Source: Flavobacterium sp. HSC-32F16 (lineage in GTDB: Bacteria > Bacteroidota > Bacteroidia > Flavobacteriales > Flavobacteriaceae). From it: DNA of 64,000 bases. The notes under the pieces were generated by a model, which was not told the DNA's origin, did no database searches, and saw only the letters and a list, made by a program, of their open reading frames with translations. Below, in pieces: positions 43,223 to 51,854 of the stretch (within the stretch, counting starts at the first letter, position 1; every line of letters begins with the position of its first letter). The position numbers and the translations under genes are program-made. The stretch covers positions 62,001 to 126,000 of the forward strand of contig NZ_JALKAC010000005.1 in the NCBI RefSeq assembly GCF_024171645.1. The letters run 5' to 3'.

Positions 43223-44098
43223 ATGAGTTCTAACTTTGATAAATTTCAAAAGCGCAGGTTAATTTCCTCTTATTTTTCAGTTGTATTAAGTGTATTCTTG
43301 GTATTATTCCTTTTGGGAGTACTAGGATTATTCATTATTAATTCTAAAAAACTGGCTGATGACTTTAAGGAAAAAATCGCCATGACGGTTTTCTTTAAAA
43401 ATGAAGCAAATGACAGTGTTATCAAAGCATTTAATACTGAATTAAAAAGAGCTCCTTTTGCATTATCTTATGTTTATGTAACTAAAGAAAAAGCGGCAAA
43501 AGAACATACCGATATTATTGGTGAGGATTTCTTAACCTTTTTGGGCGAAAATCCATTGTTAAATTCATACGATATTCACTTAAAAGCAGATTACGTAGAA
43601 CGTGACAGCATCCTGAAAATCGAAAGCGGTTTACGTAAAAACACTATGATTGAAGATATTGTTTATGACAAACAATTGGTTAATCTGGTAAATGATAATA
43701 TCAAAAAAGTTAGTATGTGGATTTTGATTATCAGTGGTTTCCTTACTGTAATTGCCGTTTTATTAATTAACAGCTCATTGCGTTTATCTATTCACTCCAA
43801 CCGATTTATTATTAAAACCATGCAAATGGTGGGCGCTACAAAATCGTTTATTCGTAAACCTTTTGTAACCCGAAGTGTAAAACTAGGAATGCTTGGTGCT
43901 TTATTGGCCATAATCGCTTTAATCGGGCTTTTATTTTATGTAGAAACAAATTTCCCCGGATTAGGAATTTTAGAAGATAAAGCTTTAATCGGGTTGGTAT
44001 TATTAGCTGTTTTTGGATTAGGTGTTTTAATTACATGGGTAAGCACACACTTTGCAACGCAGCGTTTCCTTAATTTAAGAACTGACGATCTTTATTAA
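43223..44098 (+). CDS. ftsX: Cell-division protein FtsX
   Basis: A 291-residue membrane protein of the FtsX/ABC permease group. One N-terminal helix (about 18-42), an extracellular domain (residues about 43-165) and three C-terminal helices with LLINSSLRLSIHSNRFIIKT and MQMVGATKSFIRKPF between the second and third. FtsX works with FtsE to turn on cell-wall hydrolases at the septum; no ftsE is adjacent here, which is normal in this phylum. It starts the run ftsX, DUF3098, uppP, truB. Confidence 0.92.
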   Translation: MSSNFDKFQKRRLISSYFSVVLSVFLVLFLLGVLGLFIINSKKLADDFKEKIAMTVFFKNEANDSVIKAFNTELKRAPFALSYVYVTKEKAAKEHTDIIGEDFLTFLGENPLLNSYDIHLKADYVERDSILKIESGLRKNTMIEDIVYDKQLVNLVNDNIKKVSMWILIISGFLTVIAVLLINSSLRLSIHSNRFIIKTMQMVGATKSFIRKPFVTRSVKLGMLGALLAIIALIGLLFYVETNFPGLGILEDKALIGLVLLAVFGLGVLITWVSTHFATQRFLNLRTDDLY

Positions 44099-44151
44099 TT
44101 TTAGATTGCAGATTTTAGCTTAAAATAAAATACCCTTCTCCCGAAGTACCG

Positions 44152-44172
44152 GGATCGCTCAGGGTGACAAAA
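44152..44172. repeat. Left member of an inverted repeat pair around the DUF3098 gene
   Basis: GGATCGCTCAGGGTGACAAA is repeated in reverse at 44494-44513 with one or two differences, bracketing the DUF3098 gene. Confidence 0.5.
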
Positions 44173-44219
44173 AATTAAAATATCCTTTGGCTTAATCATA
44201 GGATGACAAAATAAACAAA

Positions 44220-44480
44220 ATGAAAAACAATTTTAAAGAAGAATCACAATCAGAGCCGCATAAACAAGAATTCCTTTTTGACGGTATCAATTACAAAATT
44301 TTATTAGCTGGAATTGGCGTGATTGCATTAGGATTTATTTTAATGTCTGGAGGAGGAAGTGATAATCCAAATGTTTTTAATGAGGATGTTTTTAGTTTTA
44401 GACGTATTCGATTAGCCCCAACTACTGTTTTAATTGGTTTTGGAATCACGATTTATTCTATTTTCAAAAAATCTAAATAA
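44220..44480 (+). CDS. DUF3098 membrane protein
   Basis: An 86-residue protein with two membrane helices (about 29-45 and 64-80) joined by a loop with MSGGGSDNPNVFNEDVFSFR that is conserved in DUF3098. It lies between ftsX and uppP, a very common order in Bacteroidota, suggesting a part in division or envelope growth; function unknown. Confidence 0.88.
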   Translation: MKNNFKEESQSEPHKQEFLFDGINYKILLAGIGVIALGFILMSGGGSDNPNVFNEDVFSFRRIRLAPTTVLIGFGITIYSIFKKSK

Positions 44481-44493
44481 AATAGGTTTAGAT

Positions 44494-44513
44494 TTTTGTC
44501 GCCCTGAGCGAAT
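44494..44513. repeat. Right member of an inverted repeat pair around the DUF3098 gene
   Basis: TTTTGTCGCCCTGAGCGAAT is the reverse of the sequence at 44152-44172. Confidence 0.5.
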
Positions 44514-44561
44514 TCAAAGGGATGCCAATCTGAAATCAAAATCTAAAATCTAAAATTTCGA

Positions 44562-45359
44562 ATGAATACATTACAAGCTATCGTTCTTGCCATTATTGAA
44601 GGAATTACAGAATTTTTACCTGTATCTTCAACTGGACACATGATTATTGCCTCTTCTTTTTTTGGAATCGCAAAAGACGATTTTACTAAACTTTTCACCA
44701 TTGTTATTCAGCTTGGTGCAATACTATCAGTTGTAATTTTATATTTCAAACGTTTTTTTCAAACTTTTGATTTTTACTTTAAACTTTTAGTTGCTTTTAT
44801 TCCTGCAGTAGTCTTAGGATTATTGCTGAGTGACATTATTGACGGATTACTAGAAAACCCCGTTACGGTTGCAGTTTCTCTTTTAATTGGAGGATTGATT
44901 CTATTGAAAGTTGACGAATGGTTCAACAACCCAAATACAGCCGAAACTTCGCAAGAAATCACTTATTTACAGGCTTTAAAAATTGGATTATTTCAATGTA
45001 TTGCCATGATTCCGGGAGTTTCACGAAGCGGCGCCAGTATTGTGGGCGGAATGTCTCAAAAATTATCCAGAACCACTGCTGCCGAATTTTCATTTTTTCT
45101 TGCCGTTCCAACCATGTTAGGTGCAACAGCAAAAAAATGTTACGATTACTATAAAGCTGGATTTGAATTATCACATGATCAAATCAATATTTTAATTATT
45201 GGAAATGTGGTTGCCTTTATTGTAGCGCTTTTGGCGATTAAAACCTTTATTGGATTTTTAACTAAAAACGGTTTTAAAGTTTTTGGTTATTACCGAATTA
45301 TTGCCGGAATCATTTTATTATTGATTCACTTTTTCATTCACCCGCTTACCATTATATAA
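44562..45359 (+). CDS. uppP: Undecaprenyl-diphosphatase
   Basis: A 265-residue, eight-helix membrane enzyme that removes one phosphate from undecaprenyl diphosphate so the carrier lipid can be reused in cell-wall synthesis. The two catalytic motifs are [16 protein letters not shown] near the N-terminus and [14 protein letters not shown] near residue 150. Its stop codon overlaps the truB start by one base. Confidence 0.95.
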   Translation: MNTLQAIVLAIIEGITEFLPVSSTGHMIIASSFFGIAKDDFTKLFTIVIQLGAILSVVILYFKRFFQTFDFYFKLLVAFIPAVVLGLLLSDIIDGLLENPVTVAVSLLIGGLILLKVDEWFNNPNTAETSQEITYLQALKIGLFQCIAMIPGVSRSGASIVGGMSQKLSRTTAAEFSFFLAVPTMLGATAKKCYDYYKAGFELSHDQINILIIGNVVAFIVALLAIKTFIGFLTKNGFKVFGYYRIIAGIILLLIHFFIHPLTII

Positions 45360-46048
45360 TGACACCTGAAGAATATTTAAACGGACAAGTTTTACTAATA
45401 GACAAACCTTTAAAATGGAGTTCGTTTCAAGCTGTCAATAAATTAAAATACCTTTTAATTAATAAAGTCGGACTTCCAAAAAAGTTCAAAATTGGTCACG
45501 CCGGAACTTTAGATCCTTTGGCTACCGGTTTGTTATTAATCTGCACTGGAAAATTCACCAAAAGAATTTCAGAGCTTCAGGGTCAGGCAAAAGAATATAC
45601 GGGAACTTTTTACATTGGAGCCACTACTCCATCGTATGATTTAGAAACCGAAATCGATCAGACTTATCCAACAGAACATATCGACGACGCTTTAATTCAC
45701 GAAACAGTAAAACAGTTTTTAGGCGAAATTGATCAAAAACCACCTATTTTTTCGGCTATTAAAAAAGACGGAGTTCGTTTATATGAACACGCACGTGCCG
45801 GCGAATCGATAGAAATTGAAAGCAGAAAAACAACTATTCATGAATTTGAAATTACAAGAATAGAATTGCCCGAAATTGATTTTAGAGTAGTTTGCAGTAA
45901 AGGAACTTATATCCGTTCTTTGGCTTACGATTTTGGAAAAGCAATGAATTCAGGTTCACATTTAACCGTTTTACGCCGAACCAAAATTGGCGATTACGAT
46001 GTGAAAAATGCGATTAATATTACTTTGTTTGAAGATAGTCTTCAATAA
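45359..46048 (+). CDS. truB: tRNA pseudouridine-55 synthase
   Basis: A 229-residue enzyme that makes pseudouridine 55 in the T loop of tRNAs. The catalytic Asp is in KIGHAGTLDPLATGLLLICT, and TGTFYIGATTPSYDLETEID and CSKGTYIRSLAYDFG follow. The C-terminal PUA-like domain of longer TruB is missing, as is common in this phylum. It overlaps the uppP stop codon (TAATG), so the two are translationally coupled. Confidence 0.93.
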   Translation: MTPEEYLNGQVLLIDKPLKWSSFQAVNKLKYLLINKVGLPKKFKIGHAGTLDPLATGLLLICTGKFTKRISELQGQAKEYTGTFYIGATTPSYDLETEIDQTYPTEHIDDALIHETVKQFLGEIDQKPPIFSAIKKDGVRLYEHARAGESIEIESRKTTIHEFEITRIELPEIDFRVVCSKGTYIRSLAYDFGKAMNSGSHLTVLRRTKIGDYDVKNAINITLFEDSLQ

Positions 46049-46103
46049 TTTCTATAATAAGAATTCTATTTTTTTTTCTTTCTTTTATTTTTTTTCATCA
46101 GTC

Positions 46104-46265
46104 TCAATGCACAAGGTCAAGTAACCCAAAAGACGTATCTGTAATTTGATGTGCTTCGTCAATAACATGAAATTTAGACTATGATAATTCAGCCAGTTCT
46201 TTTATTGTTGCAATGGCAACGGAATAAAAATTGGTTATGGAATTCTTTAATAAATAATCAAATCA
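46104..46265 (-). pseudogene. Degraded gene remnant with a DEAH-like motif
   Basis: One minus-strand frame encodes about 50 residues including NFYSVAIATIKELAELS, an in-frame TAG, then SKFHVIDEAHQITDTSFGLL. The VIDEAH string looks like the Walker B/DEAH site of an ATPase or helicase. Stops on both sides and inside show it is dead. The parent family is uncertain. Confidence 0.35.
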
Positions 46266-46269
46266 ATAT

Positions 46270-46313
46270 CTTCTAAAAAACAAGAAGCACATTACATGTG
46301 AATTGTAATGTGC
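46270..46313 (-). terminator. Terminator on the minus strand
   Basis: GCACATTAC and GTAATGTGC (46287-46295 and 46305-46313) form a perfect 9-bp stem with a 9-base loop, followed on the minus strand by TTCTTGTTTTTT. It implies that something upstream on the minus strand is transcribed. Confidence 0.65.
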
Positions 46314-46353
46314 CTACTTCCAAAAATAATGTTGTCCCATACTTGTTTGTTAC

Positions 46354-46431
46354 TTAATAGTGAGGAACATTTTTCCCTCCAAACAAGAATGTCGAAAAAA
46401 AATCGTAAAACCTTTCGAATAACTTTTTCAT
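46354..46431 (-). CDS. Possible 25-residue peptide gene
   Basis: A short frame starting with ATG at 46431 reads MKKLFERFYDFFSTFLFGG then KNVPHY. It has Lys at the start and a run of aromatic and aliphatic residues that would make an amphipathic or membrane helix. The terminator at 46270-46313 follows 40 bases later. I see no clean -7 box. It may instead be part of a small RNA. Low confidence. Confidence 0.35.
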   Translation of the reverse strand: MKKLFERFYDFFSTFLFGGKNVPHY

Positions 46432-46634
46432 AATAGTGCATTTTTTAATTGTTAATATTAAATAGACACCAATAAAAAGAGTAAATCAAAAATTAAATAA
46501 TAGAAGTGGGATCATAACAGCAAGATACAAAATTTTGTCTTACAAAATACATTTTAGCAAAACATTATAATATTTGTTATCAACACATTACCACTAAACT
46601 GTTTTTAATCCGTATTACAAAAACAATCTTTTAT
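46432..46634. other. AT-rich stretch without a recognised gene
   Basis: About 200 bases upstream of the peptide frame and downstream of the thioredoxin gene. I see no gene or clear promoter. Confidence 0.3.
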
Positions 46635-47252
46635 CTATAATCGGTTGTATTTGATGTTTTCCATGATTTCGACTAATTCCTGCTGAACAGAGATTCCTTT
46701 ATCTGCTAGATACCATAATTGTAAATCGGTTTTTATTTTTTCATCAATTGCTCCAACTTCTTTTTTATGTTTTGCCATTAATTCTGATGCGCCTTTGGGT
46801 CTTGGTCCCCAATCTGTTCGCACAATTCCGGCTTCTTTACAAATTACAATAACTTTTGGAATTGCTTTTCCGCCATTTGTCAAGTATTGATTCATTAATT
46901 CCTCGTTTTCATCACGAAGAACAATTCGAAGATCAATTTTTTTATTAGATTCGTGAGCCATTTTATTTAAAATAGGAAGAATCTGCGCTGCATCGCCGCA
47001 CCAGCCTTCAGAAATTACAAGCCAGATATAATGATTATCCAAATGTCTTAATTTTGATATGACATCTTCAGAAATTGTAATTGTCTTTTCTAAACGGTTC
47101 ATTCTAGCCTCGTTTAGTTTGGAATAATTCGTAAGACTTTCAGACTGATCGTTTCCCGTTGATTTTCCTTCAGATAATAAATCGGTAACTAATTTTCGAT
47201 ATTCAGCATACGAATGGCTGTTGAATAATGCTTTTGCTACAGTACTTTTCAT
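46635..47252 (-). CDS. Thioredoxin-fold family protein
   Basis: A 205-residue soluble protein. The core VISEGWCGDAAQILPILNKM carries a WCGDA site, with a single Cys in place of the CxxC pair, as in the thioredoxin_9-type family. Then RIVLRDENEELMNQYLTNGG and KAIPKVIVICKEAG (a cis-Pro loop) follow. It is not a typical disulphide reductase; it may bind a thiol partner. Single gene divergent from pyrH. Confidence 0.8.
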   Translation of the reverse strand: MKSTVAKALFNSHSYAEYRKLVTDLLSEGKSTGNDQSESLTNYSKLNEARMNRLEKTITISEDVISKLRHLDNHYIWLVISEGWCGDAAQILPILNKMAHESNKKIDLRIVLRDENEELMNQYLTNGGKAIPKVIVICKEAGIVRTDWGPRPKGASELMAKHKKEVGAIDEKIKTDLQLWYLADKGISVQQELVEIMENIKYNRL

Positions 47253-47413
47253 AGAGGTTTATTTTGCTTACTATAAAATTAATAATTTTAGGAAGATGAG
47301 GGAATGACTTTTGTCACATTCGAATGAAAAAATCAAAAAAGTCTTTATAAAAATTAAAATCCAGAGAGCAATTAATTTTTTATCAACATTATTTTTAAAA
47401 ATCAGAATATGTC

Positions 47414-47421
47414 TATATTTG
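47414..47421 (+). promoter_or_regulatory. -7 box of pyrH
   Basis: TATATTTG, a perfect match, 21 bases before the ATG at 47443. A longer frame starting at 47311 would run through this promoter. Confidence 0.65.
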
Positions 47422-47442
47422 CACAAATTAACGCAACACAAC

Positions 47443-48150
47443 ATGAAATATAAAAGAATTCTTCTTAAACTTAGCGGCGAGGCCTTGATGGGTGATTTAC
47501 AATACGGAATTGACCCTAAAAGATTAGGCGAATATGCAGATGAAATCAAGCAGATTCACCAAAAAGGGGTAGAAATTGCGATTGTTATTGGAGGAGGAAA
47601 TATTTTTAGAGGCGTTGCCGGTGCAAGCGCAGGAATGGACAGAGTGCAAGGTGATTACATGGGAATGCTTGCTACTGTTATTAACGGAATGGCTTTACAG
47701 GGCGCTCTTGAAGATAAAGGAATGAAAACGCGTTTGCAGACTGCTTTAAAAATGGAATCTATCGCAGAACCGTATATTAAAAGAAGAGCTGACCGCCACC
47801 TTGAAAAAGGAAGAATTGTAATTTTTGGTGCAGGAACCGGAAACCCATATTTTACAACTGACACTGCAGCGGTTTTAAGAGGAATAGAAATCAATGCTGA
47901 TGTAATCTTAAAAGGAACTCGTGTTGATGGTGTTTACGATTCAGATCCGGAGAAAAATGCTTCGGCTGTAAAATTTGACTTCATCTCTTTTGATGATGTC
48001 CTGAAAAAAGGACTAAATGTAATGGATACCACCGCTTTTACTCTAAGCCAGGAAAATAAATTACCAATTGTTGTTTTTGATATGAACAAAATTGGAAACC
48101 TTTTGAAAATCTGCGAAGGCGAAAACATCGGAACTGTAGTAAATATTTAG
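47443..48150 (+). CDS. pyrH: Uridylate kinase (UMP kinase)
   Basis: A 235-residue amino-acid-kinase-fold enzyme that turns UMP into [56 protein letters not shown] and [20 protein letters not shown] are the typical blocks. The start was set by the promoter at 47414-47421 and by the usual N-terminus [10 protein letters not shown]. It is followed 103 bases later by frr, the usual neighbour. Confidence 0.95.
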   Translation: MKYKRILLKLSGEALMGDLQYGIDPKRLGEYADEIKQIHQKGVEIAIVIGGGNIFRGVAGASAGMDRVQGDYMGMLATVINGMALQGALEDKGMKTRLQTALKMESIAEPYIKRRADRHLEKGRIVIFGAGTGNPYFTTDTAAVLRGIEINADVILKGTRVDGVYDSDPEKNASAVKFDFISFDDVLKKGLNVMDTTAFTLSQENKLPIVVFDMNKIGNLLKICEGENIGTVVNI

Positions 48151-48253
48151 GCTTCTTAGATTGTTAACCCTTAAATTTTGGGATAGATTATTAGATTTAA
48201 TTAAAAAACGATACTCTTAAAACAATCTTCAAAAACATAAAAAAATAAAAAAA

Positions 48254-48817
48254 ATGACTGAAGAAATCGATTTTATATTAGAAAGTACTGAAGAATCTAT
48301 GAACGGTTCTATTGCACACTTAGAGAAAGAATTTCTAAACATTCGTGCAGGAAAAGCATCACCAGCTATGTTGGGAAGTGTTTTTGTAGATTATTATGGA
48401 TCAGCAACACCACTTTCGCAAGTGTCAAAAATTAGTGTTCCTGATGCAAGAACTATTACCTTACAGCCTTTTGAAAAAAATATGCTGCAGGTTATTGAAA
48501 AAGCAATTATGATTGCTAACATTGGTTTTAACCCAATGAATAACGGAGACGTTATCATCATCAGCGTACCGCCTTTAACGGAAGAACGCCGTCGTGATTT
48601 AGCTAAGCAGGCAAAAGCTGAAGCTGAAGATGCTAAAATTGGTGTTCGTAATGTTCGTAAAGATGCAAACAGCGACATTAAAAAATTAGAAAAAGAAGGT
48701 ACTTCAGAAGATGTTTGTAAATCTGCAGAAGAAGAAGTCCAAAACTTAACGAATGCTTATATTAAAAAAATTGATGAGTTATTGGCTGCAAAAGAAGCCG
48801 AAATCATGAAGGTTTAA
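48254..48817 (+). CDS. frr: Ribosome recycling factor
   Basis: A 187-residue three-helix protein that splits post-termination ribosomes with EF-G. Characteristic blocks are NIRAGKASPAMLGSVFVDYY, PDARTITLQPFEKNMLQVIE, VPPLTEERRRDLAKQAKAEA and VRNVRKDANSDIKKLEKEG. Normal length. Likely cotranscribed with pyrH; terminator at 48838-48875. Confidence 0.96.
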   Translation: MTEEIDFILESTEESMNGSIAHLEKEFLNIRAGKASPAMLGSVFVDYYGSATPLSQVSKISVPDARTITLQPFEKNMLQVIEKAIMIANIGFNPMNNGDVIIISVPPLTEERRRDLAKQAKAEAEDAKIGVRNVRKDANSDIKKLEKEGTSEDVCKSAEEEVQNLTNAYIKKIDELLAAKEAEIMKV

Positions 48818-48837
48818 GTATTTGATACTGAAATTTA

Positions 48838-48875
48838 AAGAAATCCGTCTGGTAAATTATCAGACGGATTTTTTT
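48838..48875 (+). terminator. Terminator after frr
   Basis: AAATCCGTCTG and CAGACGGATTT arms with a T run. Confidence 0.85.
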
Positions 48876-48880
48876 ATTCT

Positions 48881-48888
48881 TATTTTTG
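48881..48888 (+). promoter_or_regulatory. -7 box of the DUF5686 gene
   Basis: TATTTTTG matches TAnnTTTG, 47 bases before the ATG, directly after the frr terminator. Confidence 0.5.
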
Positions 48889-48935
48889 CATACCAAAATC
48901 AAATACTTTTCGTTTTTGAATCTATATAATTCTCT

Positions 48936-51431
48936 ATGAGGCTATTTTGTTTATTGACTTTATTTTTTACGCTTACTATTCAGGCGCAATTTCAAATAAA
49001 CGGAATTGTAACCGATTCAAATAACAAGCCTCTTCCGTTTGCTAGTATTACAACTTCAGACAATAATAACGCTATAACAGATGTAGACGGGAAATTCATT
49101 TTTAAAACCGTTACAAAATCAGGAAATTTTACGGTTTCTTATATTGGTTTTTATGCCAAAGTTGTGGCTTTAGAAGAAAATAAAAAGTTTTATTCGGTTT
49201 CATTATCTCAAAAAACCGATGATTTACAAGAGGTTATTGTTTCTAACGAAAATCCGGCATTAACCATTATCAAAAAAGTCATTGCAAACAAAAGCAATAA
49301 TAATCCGCAGAAAAAATTAAAAAGTTTTGATTATAAAAGCTATAACAAACTTATCGTAACCGCTAATCCGGATTCGATTGACGGAAGAATTGATTCGTCT
49401 GCAGTGTATAAGGATTTAAATAAAAAGAAAATCAACATTGATTCTTCTGATTATAAATTCAAAGAAATCATAAATAAGCAGCACTTGTTTCAAACCGAAA
49501 AAGTATCGCAATATCAATTTGGAAACAACAAACTAAAAGAAACCGTTCTGGGCACAAAAATAGCCGGTTTCAAAAATCCTATTTACGAAGTTATTGCTTT
49601 CAATTTACAATCAATCTCTATTTACGACAATAAATATGAGCTTTTTGAAACTAAGTATGAAAACCCAATTTCAAATACTGCAACTGCTACTTATAATTAT
49701 AAATTACTGGATACCGTAAACATAAAAGGGCGCGAAACTTTTATGATCTACTTTAGGAACAAACACAAAAGAAAAACTTCTGGCTTAGAAGGTGTTTTGT
49801 ATATCGACTCACAAAACTTTGCGATTGCCAAAGCTGTAATGCGTATAAAAGGCGTTTTGGATATCAGCGGTATTCATGAGTTTGATTATGTGCCAAATGA
49901 AAAAGTATGGTTTCAGAGCAATACAACTTTTAAAATTGTAAAAGGAAATAATGACGATGATATTAAGATTTTAGGAGGCACGATTCAGTTTGACGGAGAT
50001 GTTGCCGAAGATTTTGAACCGAGAAAAAAAGCAGCTTCAGATTTTACGTATTTACTTTCTGAAAGCAATAATTTTGATATTCACTACAATCCGGAAACAC
50101 TTATAAAAAATCCGTCTCTTTATATTGAAATTAAAGATGATGCGAGCAAAAAACCGGAGGAATTCTGGAATCAGTACAGAAAAGAAGTTTTAGACCAAAA
50201 AAGCCAGAAAACGTATCAATTATTAGACAGCCTGTCAGTTAGCCGAAGAATTGAAAAACGTTTGGGATTTGGGCGGAAAATCATCAACGGCTACATTCCA
50301 ATTGGCCCGGTTGATTTAGACTTAAAAAAAATCATCAGCTACAACAATTATGAAGGTTTTCGTTTAGGTCTTGGAGGCGTAACAAATGATAAGTTTTCTA
50401 AAAATTTTAGAATTGAAGGTTATACAGCTTACGGAACAAAAGATGGTATTGTTAAATACAATCTGGGTGCGGGCATTTTATTAGATCAGAACACTAATAC
50501 CTGGATAAACGGATCGTATACCGATGATGTTCGAGAAATTGCGAGTACACTTTTTGCGGTTGACAAACGTGTTTTTAAAATTTATGATCCGCGGCCAATT
50601 AACATTAGTACATTCTACCACTACAACAGCTGGAAAGCAAATGTACAAACGAAAATTATTCCAAAAACCGAAGCTGTTCTTGAATTATCGAGAACTTATG
50701 TTGAACCGAAATTCGATTATCTTTTTAATTACAACGGACAACTGTATTCAAGTTACATTATGACAACGGCTATGCTTTCTATTGTTTGGGCACCTTTCAG
50801 CGAGTTCATGCAAACGCCGACAGGAAGAATGGAGTCTGATAAAAGGTTTCCGAGATTTACTTTCCAATTTACGCAGTCTCTGCCAAATGTTTTAGACAAT
50901 GATTTTAATTTTGGTAAAATTGATTTTAAAACGGAATATGAAAAGAAATACTTTAATGGTCAAAAAACAAGCTTGCTTTTACAAGGGGGTTATGCAATTG
51001 GCGACATTCCGCTTACACATTTGTACAACACAATGCCAAACAACTTAACGAAAGAAACTATTATCCAACGTATTACTTTTGCTGGAAGAAACAGTTTTGA
51101 AACTATGTTTTTTAATGAATTTTTCTCGAGCCAATATATATTTTTCCAGGTTAAACATGGTTTTAACCGAATTAAAATCCTGAAAAAAGTTCGTCCTACC
51201 ATAGTTTTAGTAAGCAGAATGGCTTGGGGAAGTATGGAAAAACCGCAGCAACACGTTGGCCCGGAATACAAAACACTGGACAAAGGCTTCTTTGAATCAG
51301 GAATTGAATTAAATAAAATCTACAAAGGTTTTGGTCTTGGCGGCTTCTATCGATATGGCCCTAATCAGTTAATGAAGTTCGAAGATAATATTGCCGTTAA
51401 GATTTCTTATGTAATTGATTTGGGACTTTAA
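48936..51431 (+). CDS. DUF5686 outer-membrane protein with carboxypeptidase-like domain
   Basis: An 831-residue protein. Signal peptide residues 1-18 (ending IQAQ), a carboxypeptidase-regulatory-like domain about 20-105 (FQINGIVTDSNNKPLPFASI and FTVSYIGFYAKV), then the DUF5686 region with a predicted C-terminal beta barrel ending KISYVIDLGL. There is no TonB plug. These proteins are widespread in Bacteroidota; the function is not known, though the layout recalls an outer-membrane assembly or uptake role. Confidence 0.85.
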   Translation: MRLFCLLTLFFTLTIQAQFQINGIVTDSNNKPLPFASITTSDNNNAITDVDGKFIFKTVTKSGNFTVSYIGFYAKVVALEENKKFYSVSLSQKTDDLQEVIVSNENPALTIIKKVIANKSNNNPQKKLKSFDYKSYNKLIVTANPDSIDGRIDSSAVYKDLNKKKINIDSSDYKFKEIINKQHLFQTEKVSQYQFGNNKLKETVLGTKIAGFKNPIYEVIAFNLQSISIYDNKYELFETKYENPISNTATATYNYKLLDTVNIKGRETFMIYFRNKHKRKTSGLEGVLYIDSQNFAIAKAVMRIKGVLDISGIHEFDYVPNEKVWFQSNTTFKIVKGNNDDDIKILGGTIQFDGDVAEDFEPRKKAASDFTYLLSESNNFDIHYNPETLIKNPSLYIEIKDDASKKPEEFWNQYRKEVLDQKSQKTYQLLDSLSVSRRIEKRLGFGRKIINGYIPIGPVDLDLKKIISYNNYEGFRLGLGGVTNDKFSKNFRIEGYTAYGTKDGIVKYNLGAGILLDQNTNTWINGSYTDDVREIASTLFAVDKRVFKIYDPRPINISTFYHYNSWKANVQTKIIPKTEAVLELSRTYVEPKFDYLFNYNGQLYSSYIMTTAMLSIVWAPFSEFMQTPTGRMESDKRFPRFTFQFTQSLPNVLDNDFNFGKIDFKTEYEKKYFNGQKTSLLLQGGYAIGDIPLTHLYNTMPNNLTKETIIQRITFAGRNSFETMFFNEFFSSQYIFFQVKHGFNRIKILKKVRPTIVLVSRMAWGSMEKPQQHVGPEYKTLDKGFFESGIELNKIYKGFGLGGFYRYGPNQLMKFEDNIAVKISYVIDLGL

Positions 51432-51599
51432 TTGTTTTGGAAATTTAACCGCGAAGTTCGCAAGGTTTTTTCGCAAAGTTCGCTATGGTTTATTTTAAGA
51501 AATAAATTTTTATGAGAGCGCAAAGGCTTCTCGGCTTTTTGTCTTCGTGAGCGAAGTTGAAGGATCGTCTCGTAACTCCACAAAGTATTTCGGTAAAGT
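51432..51599. other. Intergenic stretch with GCAAAG-type repeat fragments
   Basis: Contains AACCGCGAAGTTCGCAAGG and related repeat pieces; no gene. Confidence 0.4.
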
Positions 51600-51701
51600 T
51601 TGTCATTTCGAGGAACGAGAAATCGCACTAGAGAATCGACAAAGATTGGCGACATACTGTGTAGAGTTTCGAGTGCGATTTCTCGTTCCTCGAAATGACA
51701 A
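51600..51701. repeat. Hairpin repeat with perfect 30-bp arms and a 42-base conserved loop
   Basis: Arms 51600-51629 and 51672-51701 are exact inverted copies (core TTTCGAGGAACGAGAAATCG). The loop has AATCGACAAAGATTGGCGAC, which is also in the loop of the related element at 58454-58555. ORFs through it on either strand are artefacts. Confidence 0.75.
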
Positions 51702-51736
51702 GTATTGTGGCTACTTTGTGTTTTCAACTCTCTTAA

Positions 51737-51772
51737 AAGCTTTGTCAAAGTTTTAAACTTTAACAAAGGTCT
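51737..51772. repeat. CTTTGTCAAAG hairpin, diverged copy
   Basis: AAGCTTTGTCAAAGTTTTAA with the inverse AACTTTAACAAAGG. Perfect form at 58409-58443; another inside the element at 16813-16850. Confidence 0.5.
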
Positions 51773-51790
51773 GCACACAATTAATACCAT

Positions 51791-51835
51791 AAAAAAAATC
51801 CCAAACCCCAATCATAAAATTGGAATTTGGAATTT
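51791..51835 (-). terminator. Terminator after the antiporter gene, CCAAATTCC type
   Basis: Nearly the same sequence as 39513-39557, placed 20 bases after the antiporter stop on the minus strand. Confidence 0.65.
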
Positions 51836-51854
51836 AAATATTGAAATTTTAAAA

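Noticed and set aside
51547-51756. Plus-strand ORF through the hairpin at 51600-51701, and the minus-strand ORF at 51428-51811
   Set aside because: Both read straight through a perfect inverted repeat and other dispersed repeats and have no protein-like features.
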